A DNA stretch of 64,000 bases from Kribbella pratensis (GTDB taxonomy: Bacteria; Actinomycetota; Actinomycetes; Propionibacteriales; Kribbellaceae), in the NCBI RefSeq assembly GCF_004366075.1, contig NZ_SODU01000001.1, positions 1,460,488 through 1,524,487 of the forward strand. Direction: 5' to 3'. Made by a program: the position numbers and the translations under genes. Position 1 is the stretch's first letter; each line of letters starts with the position of its first letter. Shown here one piece after another: positions 51,440 to 60,530 of the stretch. The notes beneath the pieces were generated by a model that was not told where the DNA came from, ran no database searches, and saw only the letters and a list, made by a program, of their open reading frames with translations.

Positions 51440-52555
51440 GTGAGCGAGCGTACGTACTTGGACGCCGCGTCGGCCGAGCCGATGCACCCCGCGGCGCGGG
51501 AGATGTTGCTGTCGGCAGTGGATTCCGGATGGGCGGATCCGGTGCGTCTGCACCATGAGGGCCGGACCGCCAGGCTGCTGGTGGACAACGCCCGCGCGGT
51601 CCTCGCGGAGGCGGTCGGCGTGCGGCCGGACGAGCTGTACCTGACTACCTCCGGTACGGCGGCGATCCAGAGCGGCCTGACCGCGGTACGGGCCGCGCGC
51701 AGCCGGGTCGGGGCAACGATCGTGCACAGTGCGGTCGAGCATTCCGCCGTACTGCGCACGGCTGGGGAGGCGGCTGCCGAGGTGGGCGTGGACCGGCTGG
51801 GGCGGGTCGAGCTGGATGCCTTCACAGACGCCGTACGGCGACCTGGTGTGGCTGTGGCCGCGCTGCAGTCGGCGAACCATGAGGTGGGGACGCGTCAGCC
51901 GATCGAAGCGGCGGCTGCGGCGGCAGGCGACGTACCGCTGTTCGTTGACGCGTCCGCGTCGGTCGGGCACGACGTCGTACCCACGGGCTGGTCGGTGCTC
52001 GCGGCAAGCGCGCACAAGTGGGGCGGCCCGGCGGGTATCGGGCTACTGGCTGTGAAGAAGGGCACGCGCATCGCACCGGCGTGGCCGATGGACGAGCGGG
52101 AGGACGGCCTCTCCCCCGGATTCCCGAACGTCCCCAACGCGCTGGCCGCGGCCGCTGCGCTGCAGGCGCGACTGGCTGAGGCGGAGGAGCTCGACAAGCG
52201 GCACAGGGCCTGGATCGACGAGGTACGGCGCCGTGTGGCCGCGGACATCCCCGATGTCGAGGTAGTAGGTGACCCGGACGACCGTCTGCCGCACATCCTG
52301 ACGTTCTCCTGTCTCTATGTGGACGGTGAGGCGCTGGTGACCGCACTGGACGCTGAGGGGTTCGCTGTCTCCAGTGGTTCCGCCTGTACGTCGAGCACGC
52401 TCCGGCCCTCGCACGTACTCGCAGCGATGGGCGTCCTGACTCACGGCAACGTCCGTGTGTCTCTAGGGCGCGACACGACCCATGACGAGGTGCAGCGGTT
52501 CTGTGCGGTGCTTCCAGGACTGGTGCAGCGGATCCGGGCGGAGGTGGGCATGTGA
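51440..52555 (+). CDS. Cysteine desulfurase (NifS/IscS-like, class V aminotransferase)
   Basis: 371 residues. PLP-dependent: family start YLDAASAEPMHPAAREMLL, the PLP-Lys in SAHKWGGPAGIGLLAVKKG (~residue 198), and the catalytic-Cys loop SSGSACTSSTLRPSHVL (~316), as in group I NifS/IscS. It removes sulfur from Cys as a persulfide. The GTGA overlap with tusA suggests sulfur relay to TusA. No iscU is adjacent, so tRNA thiolation or another sulfur use is more likely than Fe-S assembly (inference). Confidence 0.92.
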   Translation: MSERTYLDAASAEPMHPAAREMLLSAVDSGWADPVRLHHEGRTARLLVDNARAVLAEAVGVRPDELYLTTSGTAAIQSGLTAVRAARSRVGATIVHSAVEHSAVLRTAGEAAAEVGVDRLGRVELDAFTDAVRRPGVAVAALQSANHEVGTRQPIEAAAAAAGDVPLFVDASASVGHDVVPTGWSVLAASAHKWGGPAGIGLLAVKKGTRIAPAWPMDEREDGLSPGFPNVPNALAAAAALQARLAEAEELDKRHRAWIDEVRRRVAADIPDVEVVGDPDDRLPHILTFSCLYVDGEALVTALDAEGFAVSSGSACTSSTLRPSHVLAAMGVLTHGNVRVSLGRDTTHDEVQRFCAVLPGLVQRIRAEVGM

Positions 52556-52764
52556 ATGTCGACCTGGACTGCCGTGGTCTGCTCTGCCCACTCCCGGTGA
52601 TCAAACTGGCCAAGACGCTACCGACAGTTGCCGTAGGCGACACGGTGACAGTGCTGGCCGACGACCCGGCCGCGGCGACCGACATCCCGGCGTGGTGCCG
52701 GATGCGCTCCCAGGAGCTGGTGTCGGCCGGGGAAGACCAGTACGTCGTACGACGGGTGAGCTGA
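52552..52764 (+). CDS. tusA: TusA-family sulfur carrier protein
   Basis: 70 residues. DCRGLLCPLPVIKLAKTL carries the CPxP persulfide Cys (residue 12) that defines TusA/SirA proteins. GTG start overlaps the desulfurase stop. It probably receives sulfur from the adjacent cysteine desulfurase. The ~70-residue length is normal. Confidence 0.93.
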   Translation: MNVDLDCRGLLCPLPVIKLAKTLPTVAVGDTVTVLADDPAAATDIPAWCRMRSQELVSAGEDQYVVRRVS

Positions 52765-52779
52765 CATACCGTTTGAGGT

Positions 52780-53502
52780 GTGATCGAGGCCGAACGCATC
52801 GCCGTACTGACCGGAGCCGGGATCTCGACTGCGTCGGGCATCCCCGACTTCCGGGGCCCGCAGGGCGTGTGGACGAAGAACCCGGCCGCGGAGGCGATGT
52901 TCGACATCGACGAGTACGTCGCCAGTCGCGAGGTGCGAGTGGCGACCTGGAAGCACCGGCTGGCCGTTCCGGCGTGGACAGCCGAGCCGAACCCGGGTCA
53001 TCTCGCTCTGGTCGAGCTGGAGCGGCAGGGCCGTCTGACCGGTCTGATCACACAGAACGTCGACGGGCTGCACCAGAAGGCCGGCTCGTCACCAGAGCTG
53101 GTCCACGAGCTGCACGGCACGGTCCGGTACGTCGATTGCCTCCAGTGCGAGCGCCAGGTCCCCATGACCGACGTACTCCCCCGACTCGAGTCAGGCGACG
53201 AGGACCCGGCCTGTGAGGTGTGCGGCGGCATCCTGAAGTCCGCGACCGTCTCGTTCGGCCAGTCCCTCGACCGGGCCGTGCTGGACCGAGCTGTCGCAGC
53301 CACCGAGTCAGCCGACCTGTTCCTGGCCATTGGCACGTCGCTGCAGGTCTACCCGGCGGCTGGTCTCTGCGACCTCGCACTGAACGCCGGAAAGCCTCTG
53401 ATCATCCTGAACGCACAGCCGACGCCGTACGACGAGCAGGCCACGACTGTGCTGCGCACTCCGATCGAGACCACACTGCCGGACCTCGTGACCTTACCGT
53501 GA
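52780..53502 (+). CDS. NAD-dependent protein deacylase (sirtuin)
   Basis: 240 residues. Sirtuin motifs: GAGISTASGIPDFRGPQGVW (NAD loop, ~residues 9-28), TQNVDGLHQKAGS (~88), catalytic His in ELHGTV, two Cys pairs for zinc (CLQC ... CEVC) and GTSLQVYPAAGL. It lacks the Ala-Tyr-Arg context of SirT5-type desuccinylases as far as I can see, so acyl preference is open. 15 nt after tusA, so in the desulfurase-tusA-sirtuin operon; deacylation of sulfur-transfer enzymes is an obvious but unproven link. Confidence 0.93.
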   Translation: MIEAERIAVLTGAGISTASGIPDFRGPQGVWTKNPAAEAMFDIDEYVASREVRVATWKHRLAVPAWTAEPNPGHLALVELERQGRLTGLITQNVDGLHQKAGSSPELVHELHGTVRYVDCLQCERQVPMTDVLPRLESGDEDPACEVCGGILKSATVSFGQSLDRAVLDRAVAATESADLFLAIGTSLQVYPAAGLCDLALNAGKPLIILNAQPTPYDEQATTVLRTPIETTLPDLVTLP

Positions 53503-53577
53503 CATTTGAGCCCTCCTCACGGTAAAAGGCGGCGGCTACCGTCCCCGGCAGGGTGAGTCGGCGGGGAGGGGCACGTG

Positions 53578-56500
53578 ATGCGCGGGTTCAGGCGTTTGAC
53601 AGCAGGTTTCACCGCGGCCGCTGTGGTCGTACTGGGGTTGGGTACGGCGGCACCGGCTCCGGCCCAGGTGACGGCGGAGCGGGTGATCACCGTCGCGGGC
53701 TCGTTGCAGGACGAGCTCGGGTGCGCGACCGACTGGGATCCGGGCTGCGACGCGTCCAGTCTGGGGGCGAGCGCGCCGTACACGAAGGTGTTCGATGTGC
53801 CGGCGGGGTCGTACGAGTTCAAGGTCACGGTCAACAAGAGCTGGGACGAGAACTACGGCGCCGGGGGTGTGCTGAACGGCGCGAACATCCCGCTGCGGAT
53901 CGAGGGGCCGGCGGAACTGCAGTTCAGTTACAACGACACCAGTCACGTTGTGACGGTGAAGCCGGTGGATCTCGCCGGGTCGACGGTGACGGCCGCGGAC
54001 AAGGCCCTCGCGACACCGAGCCTGCGCCCGGACCTCACCAAGGAGCGGTTCTACTTCCTGATGGCGGACCGGTTCGCGAACGGCAACAAGGCGAACGACG
54101 CCGGCGGACTCACCGGTGACCGCCTGACGACCGGGCTGGACCCGAAGGACAAGGGCTTCTACCACGGCGGTGACCTGGCCGGAGTGATCCAGGAGCTCGA
54201 CTACATCAAGTCTCTGGGTACGACGTCGATCTGGCTGACCCCGTCGTTCAAGAACCGGCCGGTGCAGGGCTCCGGCGCGAACGTCAGCGCCGGGTACCAC
54301 GGGTACTGGATCACCGACTTCACCCAGATCGATCCGCATCTGGGCACGAACGCCGACATGCAGCGGCTGATCGACCTCGCGCACCGCAAGGGCATGAAGG
54401 TCTTCTTCGACATCATCACCAACCACACCGCGGACGTGATCGACTACCAGTCCGGCCAGTACGGCTACATCCCGAAGTCCACGTCGCCGTACAAAGATGC
54501 CCAGGGCAACGTGTTCGACGACAAGGACTATGCCGGCACCGACACCTTCCCGGCGCTGGACAAGAACATCTCCTTCCCCAACATCCCGGTCTTCCGGAAC
54601 ACGGCCGACGAGACCGTCAAGGTGCCGGCCTGGCTGAACGACCCGACGCTGTACCACAACCGCGGCGACTCGACGTTCGCCGGCGAGAGCGCGGAGTACG
54701 GCGACTTCGTCGGGCTGGACGACCTGTTCACCGAGCAGCCGAAGGTCCGCGACGGGATGATCGACGTCTACAAGACGTGGGCCGAGCTCGGGATCGACGG
54801 GTTCCGGATCGACACCGTGAAGCACGTGAACCTCGAGTTCTGGCAGAAGTTCTCGCCCGCGATCCTGGCGGCTGCTCGTGGGGCTGGGTCGAAGAACTTC
54901 TTCATGTTCGGCGAGGTCTTCGACGCGAACCCGCAGTTCATGTCGACGTACACGACCAAGGGCGCCCTGCAGGCGACGCTCGACTTCGGGTTCCAGCAGA
55001 GCGCGGTCGCGTACGCGAAGGGCGACCCGAGTACCAAGCTGCAGGACTTCTACGCGGACGACGACTACTACACCGACACGGACTCGAACGCGTACGAGCT
55101 GCCGACGTTCCTCGGCAACCACGACATGGGACGCGTCGGTACGTTCCTGAAGCAGAGTGGTGCGGCTGGTCAGGACCTGCTCGCGCGGGACAAGCTGGCG
55201 CACTCGCTGATGTACCTGACCCGCGGGCAGCCGGTCATCTACTACGGCGACGAGCAAGGCTTCACAGGTCCCGGTGGTGACAAGGACGCGCGGCAGGACA
55301 TGTTCGCGACCCAGACCGACGACTACGCGGATGACGAGGTCGTCGACGGCACAGGTACGACGACGATCGGCAAGAAGGACAGGTACGACGTCAACTCGCC
55401 GATGTACAAGCACATCGCGGACCTGGCGAAGCTGCGCGCCACGTACCCGGCCCTGTCCGACGGGCGACAGGTGCACCGGTACTCGTCCAACCTGAACGGT
55501 CTGTACGCGTTCAGCCGGCTGGGCAGCGACAACGTCGAGTACCTGGTCGTCGCGAATAACTCGACGACAGCGGCCGCTGCGACGGTGGCGACGTACGGCC
55601 CGAACACCTGGCTCAAGCCGGTCTACGGCGGCTCCAAGTCGGTGAAGACCGACCGTGAGGGCAGGGTGGCCGTCAGCCAGGCTCCTCTGTCGGTGACGGT
55701 GTACCAGGCCCAGACCAAGGTCCCAGCTCGTGCTCAGGCGCCCAGCGTGTACATGAGCTCGCCAGAAGCCGGTGCCACAGTCGGTGGGCGTGCTGAGATC
55801 GCTGCTGCGGTCCCGGCGAACACACCGGTGACAGTGACGTTCGGCTACCGGCCTGTGGGTACGACGGCGTGGAAGCGACTCGGTGCCGACGACAACGCGC
55901 CGTACCGCGTCTTCCACGACGTGTCCGGACTGGCCAAGGGCACGCTCCTCGAGTACCGCGCCGTACTGCGGGATGCCTCGGGCAACTACTCGGTGTCCGG
56001 CTCGTATGGCGTGGTTGGTGATGCTGCTGCGCCAGGTGGTGGCGGTGGCGGGACAGGTCCTGTCGTACAGCCGGCCAACGTGTCTGTCCCGGGCGACCAC
56101 AACAGTGAGATGGGTTGTCCCGCGGACTGGTCTCCGGACTGCGAGCAGGCTCAGCTGAAGCTGGACGCGAAGGACAAGGTCTGGAAGGGCACGTACACGC
56201 TCCCGCCCGGTGAGCACGCGTACAAGGCGGCGATCAACAAGACCTGGGACGAGAACTACGGAGCGGGTGGTGTCGCCAACGGCGCCAACATCTCGTACAC
56301 GGCACCGACCACGCCGGTCACCTTCTACTACGAGCACGGACGGCACTACGCCACGTCCAGCGCGCAGGGGCCGATCATCACGGTGCCCGGGACGTTCCAG
56401 ACCGCACTGGGCTGTCCGACCGACTGGGATCCCTCCTGCATGCGACCCTGGTTGACCGACGAGGACGGCGACGGGACCTACACCTGGTCCACCAGCGAAC

Positions 56501-59229
56501 TGAAGGCGGGCAACTATGAGGCGAAGGTGGCGCACAACCTGTCCTGGGACGAGAGCTACCCGGCACAGAACGTTCCGGTGGCGGTGCCGTCGGACGGGCT
56601 GGTCGTCACGTTCTCGTACGTGCTCGCGACCCACCAGCTCACGGTGACGACGGCCAAGCCCGGTGCACAGCCGGACCTGAGCCAGGCGAAGGCGTACTGG
56701 ATCAACCGCGACACCCTCGCCGTGCCGGCGGTCGATCACGCGGAGCGGTACCGGTGGCGGCTGCACTGGTCGGACACCGGTTCGCTGAAGATCGACGCGA
56801 ACGACATCGGCGGATCGTCGGCCGCGCTGCGCTACGACCCCGCTGAGGTGAAACCGGGCTACACGACGCTGCGACTCGGCAGCGCGGACGTTCGCAAGAT
56901 CCTCACCGGTCAGCTCGGTCTGGCGCAGTACGACGACGCAGGGCGTCTGCTCGACGCGACCGGTGTACAGATCCCGGGCGTGCTCGACGACGTCTACGGG
57001 AACGCGACCGGGCGCTCGTACGGCGTGACGTGGCAGGCCGGCAAGCCGACCTTCACCCTCTGGGCGCCGACCGCCCAGGACGTGCGGTTGATGATCGGAT
57101 CGTCGACAATCCCCATGCGTACAAACGGCGACGGTTCCTGGTCGGTCAGCGGACCACGGTCGTGGAAGAACGCGTCGTACCGCTATCAGGTGAAGGTGTT
57201 CGCACCCAGCACCGGCAAGGTCGAGACGAACGTCGTCACGGACCCGTACTCGGTTGCCTTGACCACCAACTCGGCGTACTCCGTGGCCGCCGACCTGAAT
57301 GACCCGGCGGGTAAACCGGCGCTCTGGTCGACCACTCCCTCGCCGAAGCTGGCGCGGGGCGTCGACTCGACCATCTACGAGCTGCACGTACGGGACTTCT
57401 CGATCAACGACAACACGGTGCCGGCCGCGCACCGCGGTACCTACCTGGCCTTTGCCGACGAAGGCAACGGGACCAAGCACCTGCGGACGCTCAAGGCCGC
57501 CGGCCTCAACACTGTGCACCTATTGCCGACATTCGACATTGCATCAATCCCGGAGACCGGCCAGCAGACGCCCGCGTGCGATCTCAAGTCATTGCCGGCC
57601 GACTCCGAGCAGCAGCAGGCGTGCGTGACGGCGGTGGCTGCGAAGGACGGGTTCAACTGGGGCTACGACCCGTTCCACTGGCTCGCGCCGGAGGGGTCGT
57701 ACGCGACCGAACGGGATGGCCTGGCACGCGTCGCGGAGTTCCGCACGATGGTCGGCGGACTGCACAAGTCCGGGCTGCGCGTCGTCCTCGACCAGGTCTT
57801 CAACCACACCCCCGCCGCAGGCCAGGCACCGACGTCGGTGCTCGATCAGATCGTGCCCGGGTACTACCAGCGGCTCAACGCGACCGGGAAGGTCGAGAAC
57901 TCGACCTGCTGCAGCAACATCGCGACCGAGCATGCGATGGCCGAGAAGATCATGGTCGACGGCACGGTGAGCTGGGCGCGCAACTACCACGTGGACGGCT
58001 TCAGATACGACCTGATGGGCCATCACACCAAGGCGAACATGCTGAAGGTCCGCGCCGCGCTCGACAAGCTGACGCTCGCCAAGGACGGCGTCGACGGCAA
58101 GTCGATCTACCTGTACGGCGAGGGCTGGAACTTCGGCGAGGTCGCGGACGACGCGCTGTTCGTCCAGGCCAGGCAGGGAAATCTCGGCGGGACGGGGATC
58201 GGGACGTTCTCCGACCGACTGCGGGACGGGGTCCGCGGCGGCGGGCCGTTCGACGACAATCCGCGGATCCAGGGCTTCGGCTCCGGCGAGGCGAGCGACC
58301 CGAACGGCGACCCCGTGAACGGTACGCCGGACGAGCGCGCCAAGCGGCTCGCCCACGACACCGACCTGGTCCAGCTCGGGCTGGCCGGCAACCTTCGCAC
58401 GTTCACGTTCAAGTCGGCATCGTCGGGTGCAGACGTCCGTGGTGATCAGGTCGACTACAACGGCTCGCCGGCCGGGTACGCCGACCAGCCGGACGAGGTG
58501 ATCACGTACGTCGATGCCCATGACAACGAAACGTTGTGGGACACACTGACGTACAAGCTGCCGGCGAACCTGCCGATGCCGGACCGGATCCGGATGAACA
58601 CGTTGTCGCTGGCAACGACCGCGCTGGCGCAGACGCCGTCGTTCTGGCATGCGGGCGCGGACCTGCTGCGGAGCAAGTCACTCGACCGCAACTCGTACGA
58701 CTCGGGTGACTGGTTCAACACGCTCGACTGGACCGGTGCCGACAACGGCTTCGGTCACGGCCTGCCGCCGAAGACCGACAACGAGGCCAAGTGGCAGTAC
58801 ATGAAGCCTCTCCTCGCCAACCCGGCCCTGAAGCCCTCGGCGACCGATGTGGCGTCGGCGTCCGCAGCGGCCGCCGATCTGCTGAAGCTGCGCTTCTCCA
58901 CTCCCCTGTTCCGCCTCGGGTCGGCCGCTCTCATCAATCAGAAACTGAGCTTTCCCCTGAGCGGTACGACGCCGGGCGTCATCACGATGCGCGTCGACGA
59001 CACCGTCGGCCCGGACGTCGACCCGGCGCTGAAGGGCCTCGTGGTCGTCTTCAACTCCACCAGCTCCACCGTCACCCAGCAGGTGCCCGGTCTGACCGGC
59101 GCCAACCTGAGCTTGTCCCCCGTCCAAGCCAACGGCACCGACGCAGTGGTCAAGCAGACCACGTGGTCCTCGGCCACGGGCACCGCAACAGTCCCGCCGC
59201 GAACTGTCGCCGTACTGGTCCAGCACTAG
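53578..59229 (+). CDS. Secreted bifunctional amylase-pullulanase (two GH13 domains, three X25-like modules)
   Basis: 1883 residues with a Sec signal (LTAGFTAAAVVVLGLGTAAPAPA). Order: X25-like starch module 1 (~33-130, GCATDWDPGC); GH13 domain 1 with nucleophile GIDGFRIDTVKH (Asp ~412), acid/base FGEVFD (Glu ~446) and NHD (Asp ~516); an Ig-like region (~720-815); X25-like modules 2 and 3 (~830-920 and ~930-1025, GCPADWSPDC and GCPTDWDPSC); and a pullulanase-type domain with GFRYDLMGHH (Asp ~1478), GEGWNFGE (Glu ~1515) and DAHDNETLWD (Asp ~1649). So one chain should cut both alpha-1,4 and alpha-1,6 bonds of starch outside the cell. ATG at 53578 has GGGGAGGGG upstream. Confidence 0.95.
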   Translation: MRGFRRLTAGFTAAAVVVLGLGTAAPAPAQVTAERVITVAGSLQDELGCATDWDPGCDASSLGASAPYTKVFDVPAGSYEFKVTVNKSWDENYGAGGVLNGANIPLRIEGPAELQFSYNDTSHVVTVKPVDLAGSTVTAADKALATPSLRPDLTKERFYFLMADRFANGNKANDAGGLTGDRLTTGLDPKDKGFYHGGDLAGVIQELDYIKSLGTTSIWLTPSFKNRPVQGSGANVSAGYHGYWITDFTQIDPHLGTNADMQRLIDLAHRKGMKVFFDIITNHTADVIDYQSGQYGYIPKSTSPYKDAQGNVFDDKDYAGTDTFPALDKNISFPNIPVFRNTADETVKVPAWLNDPTLYHNRGDSTFAGESAEYGDFVGLDDLFTEQPKVRDGMIDVYKTWAELGIDGFRIDTVKHVNLEFWQKFSPAILAAARGAGSKNFFMFGEVFDANPQFMSTYTTKGALQATLDFGFQQSAVAYAKGDPSTKLQDFYADDDYYTDTDSNAYELPTFLGNHDMGRVGTFLKQSGAAGQDLLARDKLAHSLMYLTRGQPVIYYGDEQGFTGPGGDKDARQDMFATQTDDYADDEVVDGTGTTTIGKKDRYDVNSPMYKHIADLAKLRATYPALSDGRQVHRYSSNLNGLYAFSRLGSDNVEYLVVANNSTTAAAATVATYGPNTWLKPVYGGSKSVKTDREGRVAVSQAPLSVTVYQAQTKVPARAQAPSVYMSSPEAGATVGGRAEIAAAVPANTPVTVTFGYRPVGTTAWKRLGADDNAPYRVFHDVSGLAKGTLLEYRAVLRDASGNYSVSGSYGVVGDAAAPGGGGGGTGPVVQPANVSVPGDHNSEMGCPADWSPDCEQAQLKLDAKDKVWKGTYTLPPGEHAYKAAINKTWDENYGAGGVANGANISYTAPTTPVTFYYEHGRHYATSSAQGPIITVPGTFQTALGCPTDWDPSCMRPWLTDEDGDGTYTWSTSELKAGNYEAKVAHNLSWDESYPAQNVPVAVPSDGLVVTFSYVLATHQLTVTTAKPGAQPDLSQAKAYWINRDTLAVPAVDHAERYRWRLHWSDTGSLKIDANDIGGSSAALRYDPAEVKPGYTTLRLGSADVRKILTGQLGLAQYDDAGRLLDATGVQIPGVLDDVYGNATGRSYGVTWQAGKPTFTLWAPTAQDVRLMIGSSTIPMRTNGDGSWSVSGPRSWKNASYRYQVKVFAPSTGKVETNVVTDPYSVALTTNSAYSVAADLNDPAGKPALWSTTPSPKLARGVDSTIYELHVRDFSINDNTVPAAHRGTYLAFADEGNGTKHLRTLKAAGLNTVHLLPTFDIASIPETGQQTPACDLKSLPADSEQQQACVTAVAAKDGFNWGYDPFHWLAPEGSYATERDGLARVAEFRTMVGGLHKSGLRVVLDQVFNHTPAAGQAPTSVLDQIVPGYYQRLNATGKVENSTCCSNIATEHAMAEKIMVDGTVSWARNYHVDGFRYDLMGHHTKANMLKVRAALDKLTLAKDGVDGKSIYLYGEGWNFGEVADDALFVQARQGNLGGTGIGTFSDRLRDGVRGGGPFDDNPRIQGFGSGEASDPNGDPVNGTPDERAKRLAHDTDLVQLGLAGNLRTFTFKSASSGADVRGDQVDYNGSPAGYADQPDEVITYVDAHDNETLWDTLTYKLPANLPMPDRIRMNTLSLATTALAQTPSFWHAGADLLRSKSLDRNSYDSGDWFNTLDWTGADNGFGHGLPPKTDNEAKWQYMKPLLANPALKPSATDVASASAAAADLLKLRFSTPLFRLGSAALINQKLSFPLSGTTPGVITMRVDDTVGPDVDPALKGLVVVFNSTSSTVTQQVPGLTGANLSLSPVQANGTDAVVKQTTWSSATGTATVPPRTVAVLVQH

Positions 59230-59594
59230 AGACCGGCGAACCGAGCTGCCGCTACGAAAGCCGCCAGCGCCAGAAGGATGGTGTTGGCGGCTGTCGAGCC
59301 GGGCTCGCGCAGCGAGGAGTGGGAGGTGGCCGCGCCGATCATGACGACGCACAGGCCCACGGCCGCGAGCGGGGTGAGGATGCGGGCTGTGTCGGTCAGC
59401 CACGGCGCGAACAGGCCGGCCACCGCCAGGAGCTCGCAGACAGCCACGAAGCGGACCAGCGGCATCGGGAACGGGGCGATCCCGGTCTGACCGGTGGCGA
59501 TGAGGCGAGCGCGGGACATGACGGCCTTCAGCACGCCGGAGATCGTGAAGACAACCGCCAGCACGCCGCTGAAGATCCAAGTGATCGTATTCAT
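59226..59594 (-). CDS. DoxX-family membrane protein, ECF41 target
   Basis: 122 residues, four membrane helices (ITWIFSGVLAVVFTISGVLKAVM ... FVAVCELLAVAGLFAPWL ... LAAVGLCVVMIGAAT ... NTILLALAAFVAAAR). The pattern resembles DoxX-like proteins. Divergent from an ECF41 sigma factor; its promoter has TGTCACA-N16-CGTC, so it is a direct regulon member by sequence. Confidence 0.85.
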   Translation of the reverse strand: MNTITWIFSGVLAVVFTISGVLKAVMSRARLIATGQTGIAPFPMPLVRFVAVCELLAVAGLFAPWLTDTARILTPLAAVGLCVVMIGAATSHSSLREPGSTAANTILLALAAFVAAARFAGL

Positions 59595-59604
59595 GTCGAT
59601 TGCA

Positions 59605-59631
59605 GACGATCGACAGATCAGTGCTGTGACA
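59605..59631 (-). promoter_or_regulatory. ECF41 promoter of DoxX gene
   Basis: Minus strand TGTCACA (59631-59625), 16 bp, CGTC (59608-59605): the ECF41 -35/-10 pair. Confidence 0.75.
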
Positions 59632-59632
59632 C

Positions 59633-59659
59633 TGTCACTGGAAGGCGTCCCCGATCGTC
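59633..59659 (+). promoter_or_regulatory. ECF41 autoregulatory promoter
   Basis: TGTCACT (59633-59639), 16 bp, CGTC (59656-59659), directly before the sigma-factor start. Mirrors the DoxX promoter across 59632. Confidence 0.7.
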
Positions 59660-59663
59660 TGTG

Positions 59664-60530
59664 ATGGGTGTGATGGAGGAACTCAGGCCGCTGCTGCTGT
59701 CGATCGCGTACCGGATGCTGGGCACGTTCGGGGACGCGGAGGACGTCGTACAAGAGGCGTACCTGCGGTTGCACCGGGAGCCGGAGGTCACTTCACCGAA
59801 GGCGTTCCTGACCACGGTGACGACCCGCCTGGCGATCGACCAACTGCGCTCGGCGCGGCGGCAGCGGGAAGAGTACTTCGGACCGTGGCTGCCGGAGCCG
59901 GCCGTCGACGAGTACGTCGATCTCGCGGACCGCGCCGCGCTCTCGGACTCGCTGTCCACCGCGTTCCTCGTCGTCCTCGAACGGCTCACCCCCGACCAGC
60001 GCGCCGTCTTCCTGCTGGGTGACGTGTTCGGCTACTCGTACGACGACCTCGCCGGCATCCTCGGCAAGACGCCGGCCAACTGCCGCCAGCTCGCCGTCCG
60101 CGCCCGCCGTCGGATTGCCGACAATCGACCACGCTTCGACCCGTCCCCCCGCGAACGCGACGAGCTGGTACGACGGTTCGTCGCGGCCGCCGAGGACGGT
60201 GAGCTGGAGGCGCTCGTCGCCGTACTCACCCCGGACGCGACCTTCACCGGCGACGGTGGCGGCAAGGGCGGCTTCCCCCGCCCGGTGCACGGCGCCGGCA
60301 ACGTGGCCCGGATGCTCATCGGCGTCTTCGGCAAGTTCCGTCAACTGTCCACCGAGGCGGTGCATGTCGGCGGACAGCCCGCGCTGCGGATCCACGACCG
60401 GTCGAACCGCACCGTCGCGGTCTGGTCGTTCACCATCGCCGAAGGCCGGATCACCGCGATCCATGGCATCGTGAACCCCGAGAAGCTGACCCACCTCCAG
60501 CCGTCAGGGCACCCGGACGACCAGGGCTGA
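59664..60530 (+). CDS. sigJ: ECF41-type RNA polymerase sigma factor (SigJ-like) with SnoaL C-terminal domain
   Basis: 288 residues from the ATG at 59664 (GTG at 59661 also possible). Sigma2 (LRPLLLSIAYRMLGTFGDAEDVVQEAYLRL), sigma4 (LTPDQRAVFLLGDVFGYSYDDLAGILGKTPANCRQLAVRARRRI), the ECF41 linker WLPEP, and a C-terminal SnoaL-like domain with DGGGK and NPEKL motifs that in ECF41 proteins controls activity instead of an anti-sigma factor. Very near start, CGTCT at 59656 implies a nearly leaderless mRNA. Confidence 0.93.
   Translation: MGVMEELRPLLLSIAYRMLGTFGDAEDVVQEAYLRLHREPEVTSPKAFLTTVTTRLAIDQLRSARRQREEYFGPWLPEPAVDEYVDLADRAALSDSLSTAFLVVLERLTPDQRAVFLLGDVFGYSYDDLAGILGKTPANCRQLAVRARRRIADNRPRFDPSPRERDELVRRFVAAAEDGELEALVAVLTPDATFTGDGGGKGGFPRPVHGAGNVARMLIGVFGKFRQLSTEAVHVGGQPALRIHDRSNRTVAVWSFTIAEGRITAIHGIVNPEKLTHLQPSGHPDDQG

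Noticed and set aside
53536..57519. 1327-codon open frame on the minus strand
   Set aside because: Antisense shadow of the amylase-pullulanase gene.
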